NCBI RefSeq assembly: GCF_024749165.1
Contig: NZ_CP087190.1
Location: 4,561,501-4,625,500 of the forward strand
Direction of reading: 5' to 3'
Source of the DNA: Pseudomonas sp. B21-023
Lineage (GTDB): Bacteria > Pseudomonadota > Gammaproteobacteria > Pseudomonadales > Pseudomonadaceae
DNA length: 64,000 nt
Part shown: positions 16,234 through 26,085 of the stretch, in pieces
Numbering within the stretch: the first letter of the stretch is position 1
How the letters are laid out: the number at the start of each line of letters is the position of its first letter
Made by a program: the position numbers and the translations under genes
The notes under the pieces: model-generated
The model's input: the letters and a program-made list of their open reading frames with translations, nothing else
Databases searched by the model: none
Told to the model about the DNA's origin: nothing

Positions 16234-17247
16234 TCATTTCGGAAAGATTTCCATCAGTCGTCCGGCGATTCGCTCCAGCGGACGTATTTCCACCGCCGCG
16301 TCGATCGCCGCGGCGGCCTTGGGCATGCCGTACACCGCGCTGCTCTGCTGGTCCTGGGCGATGGTCAGGAAACCCTGCTGGCGCATCAGTTTCAGGCCTT
16401 GGGCGCCGTCGCGCCCCATGCCGGTGAGCAGCACGCCCACCGCATCGCCGGACCAGCAACGCGCCACGCTCTCGAAGAACACATCGATCGAGGGCCGGTA
16501 GATTTCGTTGACGGGCTCGGCAGTGTAGGCCAGCTCGCCATTCTTAAGGAGGCGGATATGGTGGTTGGTGCCGGCCAGCAGCACCTGCCCCGGCTGCGGC
16601 GGCTCACCCTCGCGGGCCAGGCGCACCGGCAGGCCGGAGGCGCTGCTGAGCCACTCGGCCATGCCCGCGGCGAATACCTGGTCAACATGCTGGACCAGCA
16701 CGATGGCCGCCGGAAAACTGCGCGGCAGCCCCTTGAGCAGTACTTCCAGGGCGGCCGGCCCACCCGCGGACGAGCCGATGGCCACCAGTGCGCGGCGCTG
16801 CGAGGCCTCGCGCAGCGGCACGCTAACCGCCCGAGGCGCGCTGGGCCGCTGCTGGCCGATCAGCCAGCCGATATTGAGGATCTTGCGCAGCAGTGGCGCG
16901 GCTGCCTCGCGTGCATCGCCAGCGCCCAATGCCGGGGTGTCGACCACATCCAGGGCGCCATGGCCCATGGCCTCGAACACCCGGTGCACATTCTGTTTGC
17001 GATCCACGGTGACGATGACGATGGCGCAGGGGGTTTCGGCCATGATGCGCCGGGTCGCTTCCACGCCGTCCATGACCGGCATGATCAGGTCCATGAGGAT
17101 CAGGTCCGGCGTCTGCTCGGCGCACAGGCGCACCGCCTCGGCGCCGTTGCCGGCGACCCAGATCACCTGGTGCGCGGGCTCGAATGCCAACGCCCGGCGC
17201 AGGGCCTCGACGGCCATGGGCATGTCGTTGACAATGGCGATTCTCAT
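16234..17247 (-). CDS. wspF: WspF, CheB-type methylesterase
   Basis: This 337-residue protein has a receiver domain with D53 (LILMDLIMPVMDG) and a CheB esterase domain with the Ser-His-Asp set in AIGSSAGGPAAL, VLVQHVDQVF and LLTGMGRDGAQG. It demethylates the receptor WspA and so resets signalling. Loss of WspF in pseudomonads gives permanently high c-di-GMP and wrinkly colonies; this copy is complete. Its ATG overlaps the wspE stop by 4 bp. Confidence 0.96.
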   Translation of the reverse strand: MRIAIVNDMPMAVEALRRALAFEPAHQVIWVAGNGAEAVRLCAEQTPDLILMDLIMPVMDGVEATRRIMAETPCAIVIVTVDRKQNVHRVFEAMGHGALDVVDTPALGAGDAREAAAPLLRKILNIGWLIGQQRPSAPRAVSVPLREASQRRALVAIGSSAGGPAALEVLLKGLPRSFPAAIVLVQHVDQVFAAGMAEWLSSASGLPVRLAREGEPPQPGQVLLAGTNHHIRLLKNGELAYTAEPVNEIYRPSIDVFFESVARCWSGDAVGVLLTGMGRDGAQGLKLMRQQGFLTIAQDQQSSAVYGMPKAAAAIDAAVEIRPLERIAGRLMEIFPK

Positions 17248-19532
17248 CCCTGGGCACCTCCGATCAGCTCCACGACCGCATCCAGCAACGCATCGTCATG
17301 GAAGCTGGCCTTGGCCAAATAATAGTCGGCACCGGCATCCAGTCCACGACGCCGGTCTTCTTCGCGATCCTTGTAGGACACCACCATCACCGGCAGCGAT
17401 TGCAGGCGGTTGTCGCGCCGCACCAGGGTGACCAGCTCGATCCCGTCCATGCGCGGCATGTCGATGTCGGTGATCAACAGGTCGAAATCATCGCTGCGCA
17501 GCGCGTTCCAGCCGTCCATGCCATCCACGGCCACCGCCACTTCGTAGCCGCGGTGGCCCAGCAGCTTACGTTGCAGCTCGCGCACGGTGAGCGAGTCGTC
17601 GACCACCAGGATGCGCTTGCGCACCGCACCCTTGGCGCCCCGCCCACCGCGCTCGATACGCTCCAGGCGGCCGGTGCTGAGCAGCTTGTCCACCGAGCGC
17701 AGCAAGTCCTCGACATCGACGATGAGCACCACCGAACCGTCGTCGAGCAAGGCCCCGGCGGAGATATCCTGGACTTTGCCCAGGCGGGGATCCAACGGCA
17801 TCACCACCAGTACCCGCTCGCCGATCAGCCGCTCGACGGCCACCCCATAGAGCTGCTCGCGCTCGCGGATCACCACCACCCGCAGGCTCTGTTCGTCGCC
17901 CTGTGCCGCCGGCCGGTTGAGAAGCTGGCTGGCGGCCACCAGGCCGATGTGTCGCCCTTCGTGCCAGAAGTGCTGCCGCCCTTCGATCTGCACGATGGCC
18001 TCGGCCGCCACGTCGACGGTGCGCTCGATATGCGCCAGCGGGAAGGCGTAGGCCTCGCCGCCCACCTCGACGACCAGGCTGCGAACCACCGACAAGGTCA
18101 ACGGCACTTCCACATGGAAGCAACATCCCTGGCCGGCCACCTGAGTCAACTCGATGGAGCCGCGCAGCTCACGGACCATGTGCTGCACCGCATCCAGGCC
18201 GACACCGCGCCCGGACACTTCGGTGACCGTGTCGCGCAGGCTGAAACCCGGCAGGAACAGGAATGTCAGCAGCTCGGCCTCGCTCATCTGCGCCACCGTC
18301 TCGGCCGGTGACAATGCGCGCTCGACGATACTCTCGCGCAAGCGCTGCAGATCGATGCCGGCACCGTCGTCAGACAGTTCGAGGATCAGCAGCCCGGCCT
18401 GGTGCGAGGCGCGCAGGCGCACGGTGCCCTCGCTCGGTTTGCCGGCCAGCAAGCGCTGCTCGGGCAGTTCGATGCCATGATCGACCGCGTTGCGCAGCAG
18501 GTGCGTCAGCGGTGCCTCGAGCTTTTCCAGCACGTCACGGTCGACCTGGGTCTTCTCGCCCTCGATCAACAGGCGCACCGGCTTGTCCAGCGAGCGCCCG
18601 AGGTCGCGGACCATCCGGCTCTGGCCGGTGAGCACATCGGCGAACGGACGCATGCGACAGGCCAGCGCCGTGTCGTACAGCAGTTGCGCGCGCTGGCTGG
18701 CCTGCCAACCGAATTCGTCGAGATCGGCCGCCTGCTGCAAGAGGATCTGCTGGGTTTCAGCCAGCAACTGCTGGGTCTGGGCCAGCGCTTCCAGCACCTC
18801 CGGCCCCTGCCCGCTCTCTTCCAGCTGGACCTTCAGGCCATCGAGGCCGCGCATGCCCTGGCCATGCATGCGCTTCAGGCGCTGCAAGGTGGCCAGGTAG
18901 GGTTTCAGCCGCTGGGTCTCGACCAGCGACTTGCTCGACAGGTCCAGCAGGCTGTTCAGACGGTCGGCAGTCACCCGCAATACCCGCTCTCCCCCCTCGC
19001 CACCACGCTTGCCGGCCTTGCGGGCAGGCACGGGCTCAGCTTCCGGTTCAGGCTCCGTGGGGGCCTGGAGCGTTGGCTCGGGTTCCGGCCGCGCTGGCAT
19101 GGCAGCGGGCGGCACGCTTGGAACGCCAGCCTGCGCGGGCGCAGAAGGGTCGAGCAACGCGGTCATCTGTGCCAGGAACACCGCCACGGCGGCTTCGCCG
19201 CCCTGATCTCCAGGGGTCGCGATACGCATCAACAGGTCGGTACCTTGCAACAAGGCGTCGATATGCTCCGGGCGCAGCAGCAGGCGGCCCTCCTGAGCGG
19301 CCACCAGACAGTCTTCCATGACGTGGGCGACGCTGACCCCGGCATCGATGCCGACAATGCGCGCCGCCCCCTTGAGCGAGTGCGCCGCACGCATGCAGGC
19401 CTCGAGTTGATCGGGTTGCGCAGGGTTGCGCTCCAGCGCCATCAAGCCGGCGCTGAGCACCTGGGTCTGGGCCTCGGCCTCCAGGCTGAACAGCTCGAGC
19501 AGCGACGCATCGCGCATTTGCTCCGGGGTCAT
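17244..19532 (-). CDS. wspE: WspE, hybrid CheA-type histidine kinase with receiver
   Basis: This 762-residue kinase starts with an HPt domain (phospho-acceptor H51 in RAAHSLKGAARI). A Pro/Glu-rich linker, a dimerisation region, the HATPase domain (NAVDHGIELPEQR, DDGAGIDLQRL, GRGVGLDAVQHMV), a CheW-like domain and a C-terminal receiver follow (about 635-762, acceptor Asp in LLITDIDMPRMDG). It phosphorylates WspR and WspF in response to WspA. It overlaps wspD upstream and wspF downstream by 4 bp each. Confidence 0.96.
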   Translation of the reverse strand: MTPEQMRDASLLELFSLEAEAQTQVLSAGLMALERNPAQPDQLEACMRAAHSLKGAARIVGIDAGVSVAHVMEDCLVAAQEGRLLLRPEHIDALLQGTDLLMRIATPGDQGGEAAVAVFLAQMTALLDPSAPAQAGVPSVPPAAMPARPEPEPTLQAPTEPEPEAEPVPARKAGKRGGEGGERVLRVTADRLNSLLDLSSKSLVETQRLKPYLATLQRLKRMHGQGMRGLDGLKVQLEESGQGPEVLEALAQTQQLLAETQQILLQQAADLDEFGWQASQRAQLLYDTALACRMRPFADVLTGQSRMVRDLGRSLDKPVRLLIEGEKTQVDRDVLEKLEAPLTHLLRNAVDHGIELPEQRLLAGKPSEGTVRLRASHQAGLLILELSDDGAGIDLQRLRESIVERALSPAETVAQMSEAELLTFLFLPGFSLRDTVTEVSGRGVGLDAVQHMVRELRGSIELTQVAGQGCCFHVEVPLTLSVVRSLVVEVGGEAYAFPLAHIERTVDVAAEAIVQIEGRQHFWHEGRHIGLVAASQLLNRPAAQGDEQSLRVVVIREREQLYGVAVERLIGERVLVVMPLDPRLGKVQDISAGALLDDGSVVLIVDVEDLLRSVDKLLSTGRLERIERGGRGAKGAVRKRILVVDDSLTVRELQRKLLGHRGYEVAVAVDGMDGWNALRSDDFDLLITDIDMPRMDGIELVTLVRRDNRLQSLPVMVVSYKDREEDRRRGLDAGADYYLAKASFHDDALLDAVVELIGGAQG

Positions 19533-20194
19533 GACAGGCTCCGCTTCACGGCTGACATCAGGTGTTGTTCATCCAGCACTCGCACGCTGCGCCCTCGCCA
19601 CTGCAACACGGCAGCGGTGAAATGCGCCGCATCGCGGCCGTTGTCCTGGCCCGCAAGGTCAAGACGATGGATGCCGTCGATCTCGTCCACCGGCACCACC
19701 ACCGGCCCGCCCTCGGCCGCCAGGATCAGCATGCGCGGCATGCTCCGCCCGGTGCGCTCCGCGCCCGCTTGCGTCGGCACGCCCAGCAGGTCGGCGAGCG
19801 ACAGGCAAGGCACCAGCGCACCGCGCACATTGGCGACGCCCTGCAGCACACGCGAGCGCTGGTGCGGCAACGAGTGCACCGGCTGCGCCGGGGCGATCTC
19901 GGCCAGGCAGGCGGTGGCCAGGGCCAGCCACTCCTCGCCCAGGCGGAACAGCAGCATCGAGCGGCCGACCGCGCATTCCTCCACGATGGCCGTTTCGACC
20001 TGCTCGTCCTGGACCAGCGCATAGCGGTCCAGCAGGCGCGTGGCCGCGTCGGCATACACCTCGCAATTGCGGCAGTGCACATGCTGCTCCAGCAACGGGC
20101 ACTGCTTGTCGCCATGCACGCCGATGCGGTTCCAGCAATCATCGATGGGCTGGTCGTCATTGGCGATCAGTTGCATATGGTATCCGCCGCTCAT
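19529..20194 (-). CDS. wspD: WspD, CheW-like coupling protein
   Basis: This 221-residue protein has a CheW domain in its C-terminal two thirds (about 75-215, MLLFRLGEEWLALATACLAE to VLQWRGRSVRVLDEQHLM). It couples WspA receptors to WspE. The N-terminal 60 residues carry four cysteines (DDCWNR, KQCPLLEQ, HVHCRNCEVY), unusual for a CheW protein and suggestive of a metal or redox site. Two coupling proteins (WspB and WspD) per system is normal for Wsp. Confidence 0.94.
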   Translation of the reverse strand: MSGGYHMQLIANDDQPIDDCWNRIGVHGDKQCPLLEQHVHCRNCEVYADAATRLLDRYALVQDEQVETAIVEECAVGRSMLLFRLGEEWLALATACLAEIAPAQPVHSLPHQRSRVLQGVANVRGALVPCLSLADLLGVPTQAGAERTGRSMPRMLILAAEGGPVVVPVDEIDGIHRLDLAGQDNGRDAAHFTAAVLQWRGRSVRVLDEQHLMSAVKRSLS

Positions 20195-21435
20195 CGTTCA
20201 GACTCCCTGCCAGCTCGGGCGGCACGCTCCTGCAGGCGCCGGGCACCGGCATCGTCCCCCTGCGCGGCCAGCAGCATGGCCAGGTGCATCAGTGCCTCAG
20301 GGTGCTGCGGCTCGAGGTAGAGCGCCTTGCGATAATGGGTGATGGCCTGCGCGGCATCGCCTTCGGTGTCACTGAGCAACCCCAGCCAGTAATAGACCTG
20401 CGCCTTGGGGGCGAACTGGCGCAGATAGCGTTCGCAGTCCGCCCTTGCCTGCTGGTTTTCACCGGCATTGGCCTGCCGGGCAATGAGGGCCAGCAACTGC
20501 GCTTCGCCCTGCGCCGGGACCGGCGCCGCTGGCACGGCGCTCGACCTGGCGGCTCGGGGCGGCAGTGCCACGAGACGCGGCGGCGGCGGCGCGACCGGCT
20601 GGCGCGCAACCGGCAACGGCTTGGCAACAGGCGGTGGGGCATCATCCTGGCGCACATAGGCGAATGACTGGGCAATCCCCAGCGGGCGCATGCCCAGGCG
20701 CGCCAGCAGGCTGCCCTCGGCGGGGCCTATGAACAGCACGCCCTGAGCGTGGATCAGGCGCTTGAGTACCTCGAACACTCGCTGCTGGGTCGGAACATCG
20801 AAGTAGATCAGCAAGTTGCGGCAGAACACAAAATCGTACAACCCTTCACGCGCCTTGAGCGCCGGGTCGAGCACGTTGCCCGCCTGCAGGCTGACTTGCT
20901 GGCGCACCCGCTCATCCAGGCGATGGGTATCGCCGCTTGGGCTGAAGTGCCGCTCGCGAAAGGCAAGCTCACTGCCGCGGAAGGAGTTGCGCCCGTATAG
21001 CGCCTGCTCGCCCTTGGCCACCGAACTGGGGCTGATATCAATGCCATCGACGCGGAAAGCGCCCGGGCTCAGGCCACCGTCGAGCAAGGCCATGGCGATC
21101 GAGTAGGGCTCCTCGCCCGTCGAGCACGGCAGGCTGAGGATGCGCAAGGGCCGTGCGCCGGCAAGTTCTGCCGCACGCTTGTGCGCCAACCCCGCCAGCG
21201 CGGTGAAGGATTCGGGGTAACGGAAGAACCAGGTCTCCGGAACGATGACCGCCTCGATCAAGGCCTGCTGCTCATCGCTGGACTGCTGCAAACGCAGCCA
21301 ATAGTCGTCGAGATCCGCAGCCTGCACGAGCGTGCAGCGCTGGCGCAGTGCGCGCTCGACCATCGCTGTGCCGACCGACTCCACGTCCAGCCCGATACGT
21401 TCCTGCAGGAAACGGAAGAAACGTTGCTCGCTCAT
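20191..21435 (-). CDS. wspC: WspC, CheR-type methyltransferase with TPR tail
   Basis: This 414-residue protein has a CheR SAM-dependent methyltransferase (about 1-265, with LSLPCSTGEEPYSIAMALLD for SAM and FVFCRNLLIYFDV), a Pro/Ala-rich linker and TPR-like helices (about 305-410). It methylates WspA glutamates and opposes WspF. It overlaps both neighbours by 4 bp, consistent with one tightly coupled transcript. Confidence 0.95.
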   Translation of the reverse strand: MSEQRFFRFLQERIGLDVESVGTAMVERALRQRCTLVQAADLDDYWLRLQQSSDEQQALIEAVIVPETWFFRYPESFTALAGLAHKRAAELAGARPLRILSLPCSTGEEPYSIAMALLDGGLSPGAFRVDGIDISPSSVAKGEQALYGRNSFRGSELAFRERHFSPSGDTHRLDERVRQQVSLQAGNVLDPALKAREGLYDFVFCRNLLIYFDVPTQQRVFEVLKRLIHAQGVLFIGPAEGSLLARLGMRPLGIAQSFAYVRQDDAPPPVAKPLPVARQPVAPPPPRLVALPPRAARSSAVPAAPVPAQGEAQLLALIARQANAGENQQARADCERYLRQFAPKAQVYYWLGLLSDTEGDAAQAITHYRKALYLEPQHPEALMHLAMLLAAQGDDAGARRLQERAARAGRESER

Positions 21436-21953
21436 GCTGGCTCCTGCCCGGGCTCGACGGGGTACAGCAGCTCACGCACCGCGTCCGACAACAGGTCGTT
21501 CACCTGGATGCGCTGCAACAAACCGCGGGCGTCCTGGCGCACCGGCCCGAGATAGCGCGCGTCGGCATTGTCCAGGCCGTATGGCTGGAATTCCTCGGGG
21601 GCACAGCGCAGCGTATCGGTGGCCTGCTCCAGGACAAGCCCCAGTTGCAGGTCAGGACGGCGCGGGTCAGCGCGATAGTGCACCAGGACCATCCGCGTAC
21701 TGCTGCGCGACTGTGCCGGCATGCCGAAGCTCAGCGCCGACAGGTCGATCACCGGTACCAACGCACCACGGTGGGCGAGCACGCCGGCCACCCAGCCCGG
21801 CGCCTGGGCGATGGGTTTGAGGGTACGACACGGCAGCACTTCGATCACCTCACGCACGTCCAGGGCGAAGCGCTGGTCGGCGATACGAAATTGCAGGTAC
21901 AGCACGCCCTTGCCGGCTGATTCGCGATCCTCGCGAGGGGACGGTTCGTTCAT
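21432..21953 (-). CDS. wspB: WspB, CheW-like coupling protein
   Basis: This 173-residue protein is a single CheW domain (about 18-160, LYLQFRIADQRFALDVREVIEVLP onward, with GVLAHRGALVPVIDLSAL). It scaffolds WspA with WspE. It starts 5 bp after the wspA stop. Confidence 0.94.
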   Translation of the reverse strand: MNEPSPREDRESAGKGVLYLQFRIADQRFALDVREVIEVLPCRTLKPIAQAPGWVAGVLAHRGALVPVIDLSALSFGMPAQSRSSTRMVLVHYRADPRRPDLQLGLVLEQATDTLRCAPEEFQPYGLDNADARYLGPVRQDARGLLQRIQVNDLLSDAVRELLYPVEPGQEPA

Positions 21954-21958
21954 CGTCG

Positions 21959-23581
21959 TCAGACTTTGAACCGCGAAACACCGCCACGCAGCCCGGCGGC
22001 TACCTGGCTCAGTTCGTCGATGGCGAAGCTGGCCTGGCGCAGCGATTCCACGGTCTGGGTACTGGCATCGCTGAGCTGGGCCAGTGCCTGGTTGATCTGC
22101 TCGGCGCCGGTGGCCTGGGCCTGCATGCCCTCGTTGACCATCAGCACCCGCGGCGCCAGCGCCTGTACCTGATGGATGATCTGGCTGAGCTGCTCGCCCA
22201 CTTGCTGCACCTCGAACATGCCGCGGCGCACTTCCTCGGAGAACTTGTCCATGCCCATCACCCCGGCCGACACCGCCGACTGGATCTCGCGCACCATCTG
22301 CTCAATGTCATAGGTGGCCACGGCGGTCTGGTCGGCCAGCCGGCGTACTTCGGTGGCGACCACGGCGAAACCGCGACCGTACTCACCGGCCTTCTCTGCC
22401 TCGATGGCCGCGTTGAGCGACAGCAGGTTGGTCTGGTCGGCGACCTTGACGATGGTCACCACCATCTGCGTGATATTGCTGGCCTTCTCGTTGAGGATCG
22501 CCAGCTTGGCGTTGACCAGGTCGGCGGCGCCCATCACCTGGTGCATGGTCTCCTCCATGCGCGCCAGGCCCTGCTGGCCGGCACCGGCAAGGCTCGAGGC
22601 CTGGTCGGCCGACGAAGTGACTTCGGTCATGGTGCGCACCAGGTCCCGCGAGGTCGCGGCGATTTCCCGCGAGGTGGCGCCGATCTCGGTGGTGGTGGCG
22701 GCTGTCTCGGTGGCGGTGGCCTGCTGCTGCTTGGAGGTGGCGGCGATCTCGGTGACCGAGGTGGTCACCTGCACCGACGAGCGCTGGGCTTGCGACACCA
22801 GGTTGGCCAGGGATTCGGCCATTTCGTTGAAGCCACCCTCGATCGCGCCGAACTCATCCTTGCGGTCCAGGCTCAGGCGCATGCTCAGGTCGCCCGAACG
22901 CAGGCCGTCGAGGGCGTGCACGATGCGTTGCATGGGGGCGGTGATCGCGCGCATCAGCAGCAGGCCGCAAATGCCGGCGGCGACGATTGCCAGCAGCAGC
23001 GAGACGATCATGCTGCCTTTGGCGGTGGCCACGGCGCTGACGATTTCATTGGTGGCGTTGTCGGCCGACTCCCGGTTGCGCTCGATCACTTCGTTCAGAT
23101 GCAGGCGCCCTTCTCTCCAGGCTGGCGTCAGCACCTCGGCGATCAAGCGCTGGGCTTCGGCGTAGTTCTTCTGGCGATAGGTTTCCAGGACCTGATCGAC
23201 GATCTTGACGTAAGCCTCTTCCTGGCGCGTGAAATCGTCGAACGCGGCCTGGTCGGCCGGGTCGCGGATAGTGCCCTGGTAGCTGGCCATATGCTGCTTC
23301 AGACGGTCGTCGAAACTCTTGAACAACTCGGCATCGGTCGTGGTGAACTCGCGGTGGTTCGACAGGCCGACCAGTTGCTGGCTGGTCACGTAGCTGTCGA
23401 CCCAGGCGCTGCGGATCATCGAGCTGTAGTAGAGCCCGGGAATGCTGTCGGACCCTACCGCCTCCTCGCTGGACTCGATCGCCACCAGCCGCGAGTAGGC
23501 GGCCACGATCATCAGCAGCATGATGGCGATAATCACGGCGAAACTTGCCAGGATCCGTTGGCGCAAGGTCCAGTTCTTCAC
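21959..23581 (-). CDS. wspA: WspA, methyl-accepting surface-sensing receptor
   Basis: This 540-residue receptor has a first membrane segment (about 10-31), a periplasmic four-helix-bundle sensor (about 32-185), a second membrane segment (about 190-212, SMIVSLLLAIVAAGICGLLLM), HAMP (about 213-265) and a cytoplasmic MCP hairpin. The MCP tip lies around LNAAIEAEKAGEYGRGFAVV. In Pseudomonas it clusters laterally and signals on contact with surfaces. The start is GTG at 23581 with GAGGG seven bases before it. First gene of the operon. Confidence 0.95.
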   Translation of the reverse strand: MKNWTLRQRILASFAVIIAIMLLMIVAAYSRLVAIESSEEAVGSDSIPGLYYSSMIRSAWVDSYVTSQQLVGLSNHREFTTTDAELFKSFDDRLKQHMASYQGTIRDPADQAAFDDFTRQEEAYVKIVDQVLETYRQKNYAEAQRLIAEVLTPAWREGRLHLNEVIERNRESADNATNEIVSAVATAKGSMIVSLLLAIVAAGICGLLLMRAITAPMQRIVHALDGLRSGDLSMRLSLDRKDEFGAIEGGFNEMAESLANLVSQAQRSSVQVTTSVTEIAATSKQQQATATETAATTTEIGATSREIAATSRDLVRTMTEVTSSADQASSLAGAGQQGLARMEETMHQVMGAADLVNAKLAILNEKASNITQMVVTIVKVADQTNLLSLNAAIEAEKAGEYGRGFAVVATEVRRLADQTAVATYDIEQMVREIQSAVSAGVMGMDKFSEEVRRGMFEVQQVGEQLSQIIHQVQALAPRVLMVNEGMQAQATGAEQINQALAQLSDASTQTVESLRQASFAIDELSQVAAGLRGGVSRFKV

Positions 23582-23709
23582 ATTCAGCCCTCAGGAATTC
23601 GATACGAGCGGGAAAAATCGCCGAAGTATAGCCCAGGCTTCCTACGTATTTGCGGCTGAATGCTGCTGTATTCAGGCCTCCGTGCCCATTGATATGGCCA
23701 ATTGCAGGC

Positions 23710-24393
23710 TCATTGATCCGCGGCAAGCCTGACCTGGTTCTCCAGCTCCAGGCGCAAGGCAGGGTCCAGACGCAGCTGGCGCGCCAGTTCGTCGAGGTAG
23801 GCGCGCTCCATGAAATTCTCCTGGTCGACCATCATCACGCTGGCCAGGTACATCTCGGCGGCCATTTCCGGCGTCTGCGCGGCGCGGGCCACTTCGGCCG
23901 GATCCAGCGGCTTGTTCAGTTCGGCGTGCAGCCAGTGCTGCAACTCGCGGTCGCTGTCCAGGCGAGTGAACTCGCCTTCGATCAGGGCCCGCTCACGGTC
24001 ATCGATATGGCCGTCGGACTTGGCTGCCGCCACCAGCGCCCGCAGCACTGCCTGGCTGTGTTGCTCGACCTGGGCCGGCGGCAGGCGATCCAGCGTCTGC
24101 GGCTGCTGATCGCCGGCGCCCTGGCGTGCCTGCCAGTTGCCATAGGCCTTGTAGGCCAGCACCCCGAGCGCGGCCAGGCCGCCGTAGGTCAGGGCCTTGC
24201 CGCCGTACTTGCGGGCCTTCTTGTTGCCCAGCAGCAAGCCCATGGCCCCCGCTGCCAACGCGCCACCGCCCGCACCGGACAACAGGCTGCCAAGGTTCCC
24301 CGAACCTTTGTCGCTGACGCCCTTGCCCTGCTGGTTCTGCAGCAGGGATTGACCGGTTTTCAAAAGCTGATCGAGCAGACCACGCGTGTTCAT
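23710..24393 (-). CDS. TerB-like/DUF533 protein (YebE type)
   Basis: This 227-residue protein starts MNTRGLLDQLLKTGQSLLQN. A Gly/Ala-rich probable membrane stretch follows (about 35-75, GNLGSLLSGAGGGALAAGAM and GGLAALGVLAYKAYG). A TerB-like helical domain is at the C terminus (about 105-220), with DGHIDDRERALIEGEF and EVARAAQTPEMAAEMYLAS. DUF533 proteins are inner-membrane proteins of unknown role, often stress-induced. ATG 24393 was chosen because GAGG precedes it. It lies upstream of wspA on the same strand, with a 128-bp gap. Confidence 0.85.
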   Translation of the reverse strand: MNTRGLLDQLLKTGQSLLQNQQGKGVSDKGSGNLGSLLSGAGGGALAAGAMGLLLGNKKARKYGGKALTYGGLAALGVLAYKAYGNWQARQGAGDQQPQTLDRLPPAQVEQHSQAVLRALVAAAKSDGHIDDRERALIEGEFTRLDSDRELQHWLHAELNKPLDPAEVARAAQTPEMAAEMYLASVMMVDQENFMERAYLDELARQLRLDPALRLELENQVRLAADQ

Positions 24394-24576
24394 CTGACAG
24401 GCCTCGCAAACATTCACGGTTGAGAAGGCCCCAGAGTAGGCCGACAAGCTGAAGCCTCGCTTAACGCATTTGCATCCGAATGTTGCCCTCCTCGGTTTGT
24501 TGCCACGGCCAGTCGCTTCTAATCTGTAGCGTCACTGCGGCACAGTGCGCTCGAGTACCACAAGGAGAACCGCTCC

Positions 24577-26001
24577 ATGCAAACCCGAATGCTGATCAAC
24601 GGTCACCTGGTGAACGGCGAAGGCCCGGCCTGGACCGTGCTCGACCCGGCCAAGGGCAGTGCCCTGGCACAGATCAACGAAGCCACCGAGGCCCAGGTCG
24701 ACATCGCCGTGCGCGCCGCCGACCAAGCCTTCGAGCACTGGTCGCAGAGCACGCCGAAGGAGCGCGCCAGCGCATTGCTGGCCATTGCCGAGGTCATCGA
24801 ACGACACGGCGAGGAACTGGCCCGGCTGGAATCGGACAACTGCGGCAAGCCCTATGCCGCGGCGCTCGGCGACGAGATCCCGGCCATCGCCGATGTGTTC
24901 CGCTACTTCGCCGGTGCCGCACGCTGCCTGGGTGGCCTGGCGGCGGGCGAGTACCTGCCCGGGCACACGTCGATGATCCGCCGCGACCCGCTGGGCGTGG
25001 TCGCCTCCATCGCGCCTTGGAACTACCCGCTGATGATGCTGGCCTGGAAGATTGCCCCCGCGTTGGCCGCCGGCAACACCGTGGTCATCAAGCCATCGGA
25101 GCTCACCCCGCTGACCGCCCTGCGTCTTGGTGAGCTGGTCGGTGAGCTGCTACCGGCCGGCGTGCTCAATATCCTTTTCGGCCGTGGCCAGACCGTCGGC
25201 AACCCATTGGTCACCCATGCCAAGGTGCGCATGGTGTCGCTGACCGGCTCCATCCCCACCGGCGCGCACATCATTGGCGCCACCGCCGACAGCGTGAAGC
25301 GCATGCACATGGAATTGGGCGGCAAGGCACCGGTGCTGGTGTTCGACGACGCTGACCTCGACGCTGCCATCGATGGCATCCGCACCTTCGGCTTCTACAA
25401 CGCCGGGCAGGACTGCACCGCCGCCTGCCGGCTGTACGTGCAGGACGGCATCTACGAACGCTTCGTCGAACGCCTGGGCGCGGCGGTGGCGAGCATCAAG
25501 CCAGGCCCGCAGCGGGCGGCCGACACCGAACTCGGCCCGTTGATCAGCGCCCAGCATCGCGACAAGGTCGCCGGCCTGGTGAACCGTGCCATCGCCCAGC
25601 CGCACATCCGCCTGGTCACCGGTGGCAAGGCACTGCCCGGTGATGGCTTCTTCTTCGCCCCGACCGTGCTGGCCGATGCGCTGCAGGACGATGAAATCGT
25701 CCGCCACGAGGTGTTCGGCCCGGTGGTGTCGGTCACCCGCTTCAGCGACGAAGCCCAGGCGCTGGAGTGGGCCAACGACTCGGAGTATGGCCTGGCCTCG
25801 TCGGTGTGGACCCGTGACAGCGGACGCGCCCACCGCCTCGCCGCACGGCTGCAATATGGCTGCACTTGGGTCAACACGCATTTCATGCTGGTCAGCGAGA
25901 TGCCGCACGGCGGGCAGAAGCATTCCGGCTATGGTAAGGACATGTCGATGTACGGGCTGGAGGACTACACCTGTGTGCGCCATGTGATGTTCAAGCACTG
26001 A
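24577..26001 (+). CDS. Aminobutyraldehyde-type aldehyde dehydrogenase (PatD-like)
   Basis: This 474-residue NAD(P)-dependent dehydrogenase has the active Glu in HMELGGKAPV and the catalytic Cys in YNAGQDCTAACRLYV, plus APWNYPLMM and GSIPTGAHI at the cofactor site. Length and motifs match PatD/YdcW, which oxidises 4-aminobutyraldehyde to GABA in putrescine breakdown. No aminotransferase or transporter for polyamines lies beside it, so the substrate is inferred from family resemblance. AAGGAGAA precedes the ATG. A terminator follows at once, so it is probably monocistronic. Confidence 0.88.
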   Translation: MQTRMLINGHLVNGEGPAWTVLDPAKGSALAQINEATEAQVDIAVRAADQAFEHWSQSTPKERASALLAIAEVIERHGEELARLESDNCGKPYAAALGDEIPAIADVFRYFAGAARCLGGLAAGEYLPGHTSMIRRDPLGVVASIAPWNYPLMMLAWKIAPALAAGNTVVIKPSELTPLTALRLGELVGELLPAGVLNILFGRGQTVGNPLVTHAKVRMVSLTGSIPTGAHIIGATADSVKRMHMELGGKAPVLVFDDADLDAAIDGIRTFGFYNAGQDCTAACRLYVQDGIYERFVERLGAAVASIKPGPQRAADTELGPLISAQHRDKVAGLVNRAIAQPHIRLVTGGKALPGDGFFFAPTVLADALQDDEIVRHEVFGPVVSVTRFSDEAQALEWANDSEYGLASSVWTRDSGRAHRLAARLQYGCTWVNTHFMLVSEMPHGGQKHSGYGKDMSMYGLEDYTCVRHVMFKH

Positions 26002-26010
26002 TGCACCAAT

Positions 26011-26039
26011 AGCCGGTGGGGGCAAAACACCCACCGGCT
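26011..26039 (+). terminator. Terminator after the aldehyde dehydrogenase gene
   Basis: A 10-bp perfect stem, AGCCGGTGGG and CCCACCGGCT, is followed by GTTGTTG. It lies between convergent genes and may serve both. Confidence 0.78.
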
Positions 26040-26085
26040 GTTGTTGCAACGCACCGCGATATCCGCCAAACCGCCTGCGGCTGAG

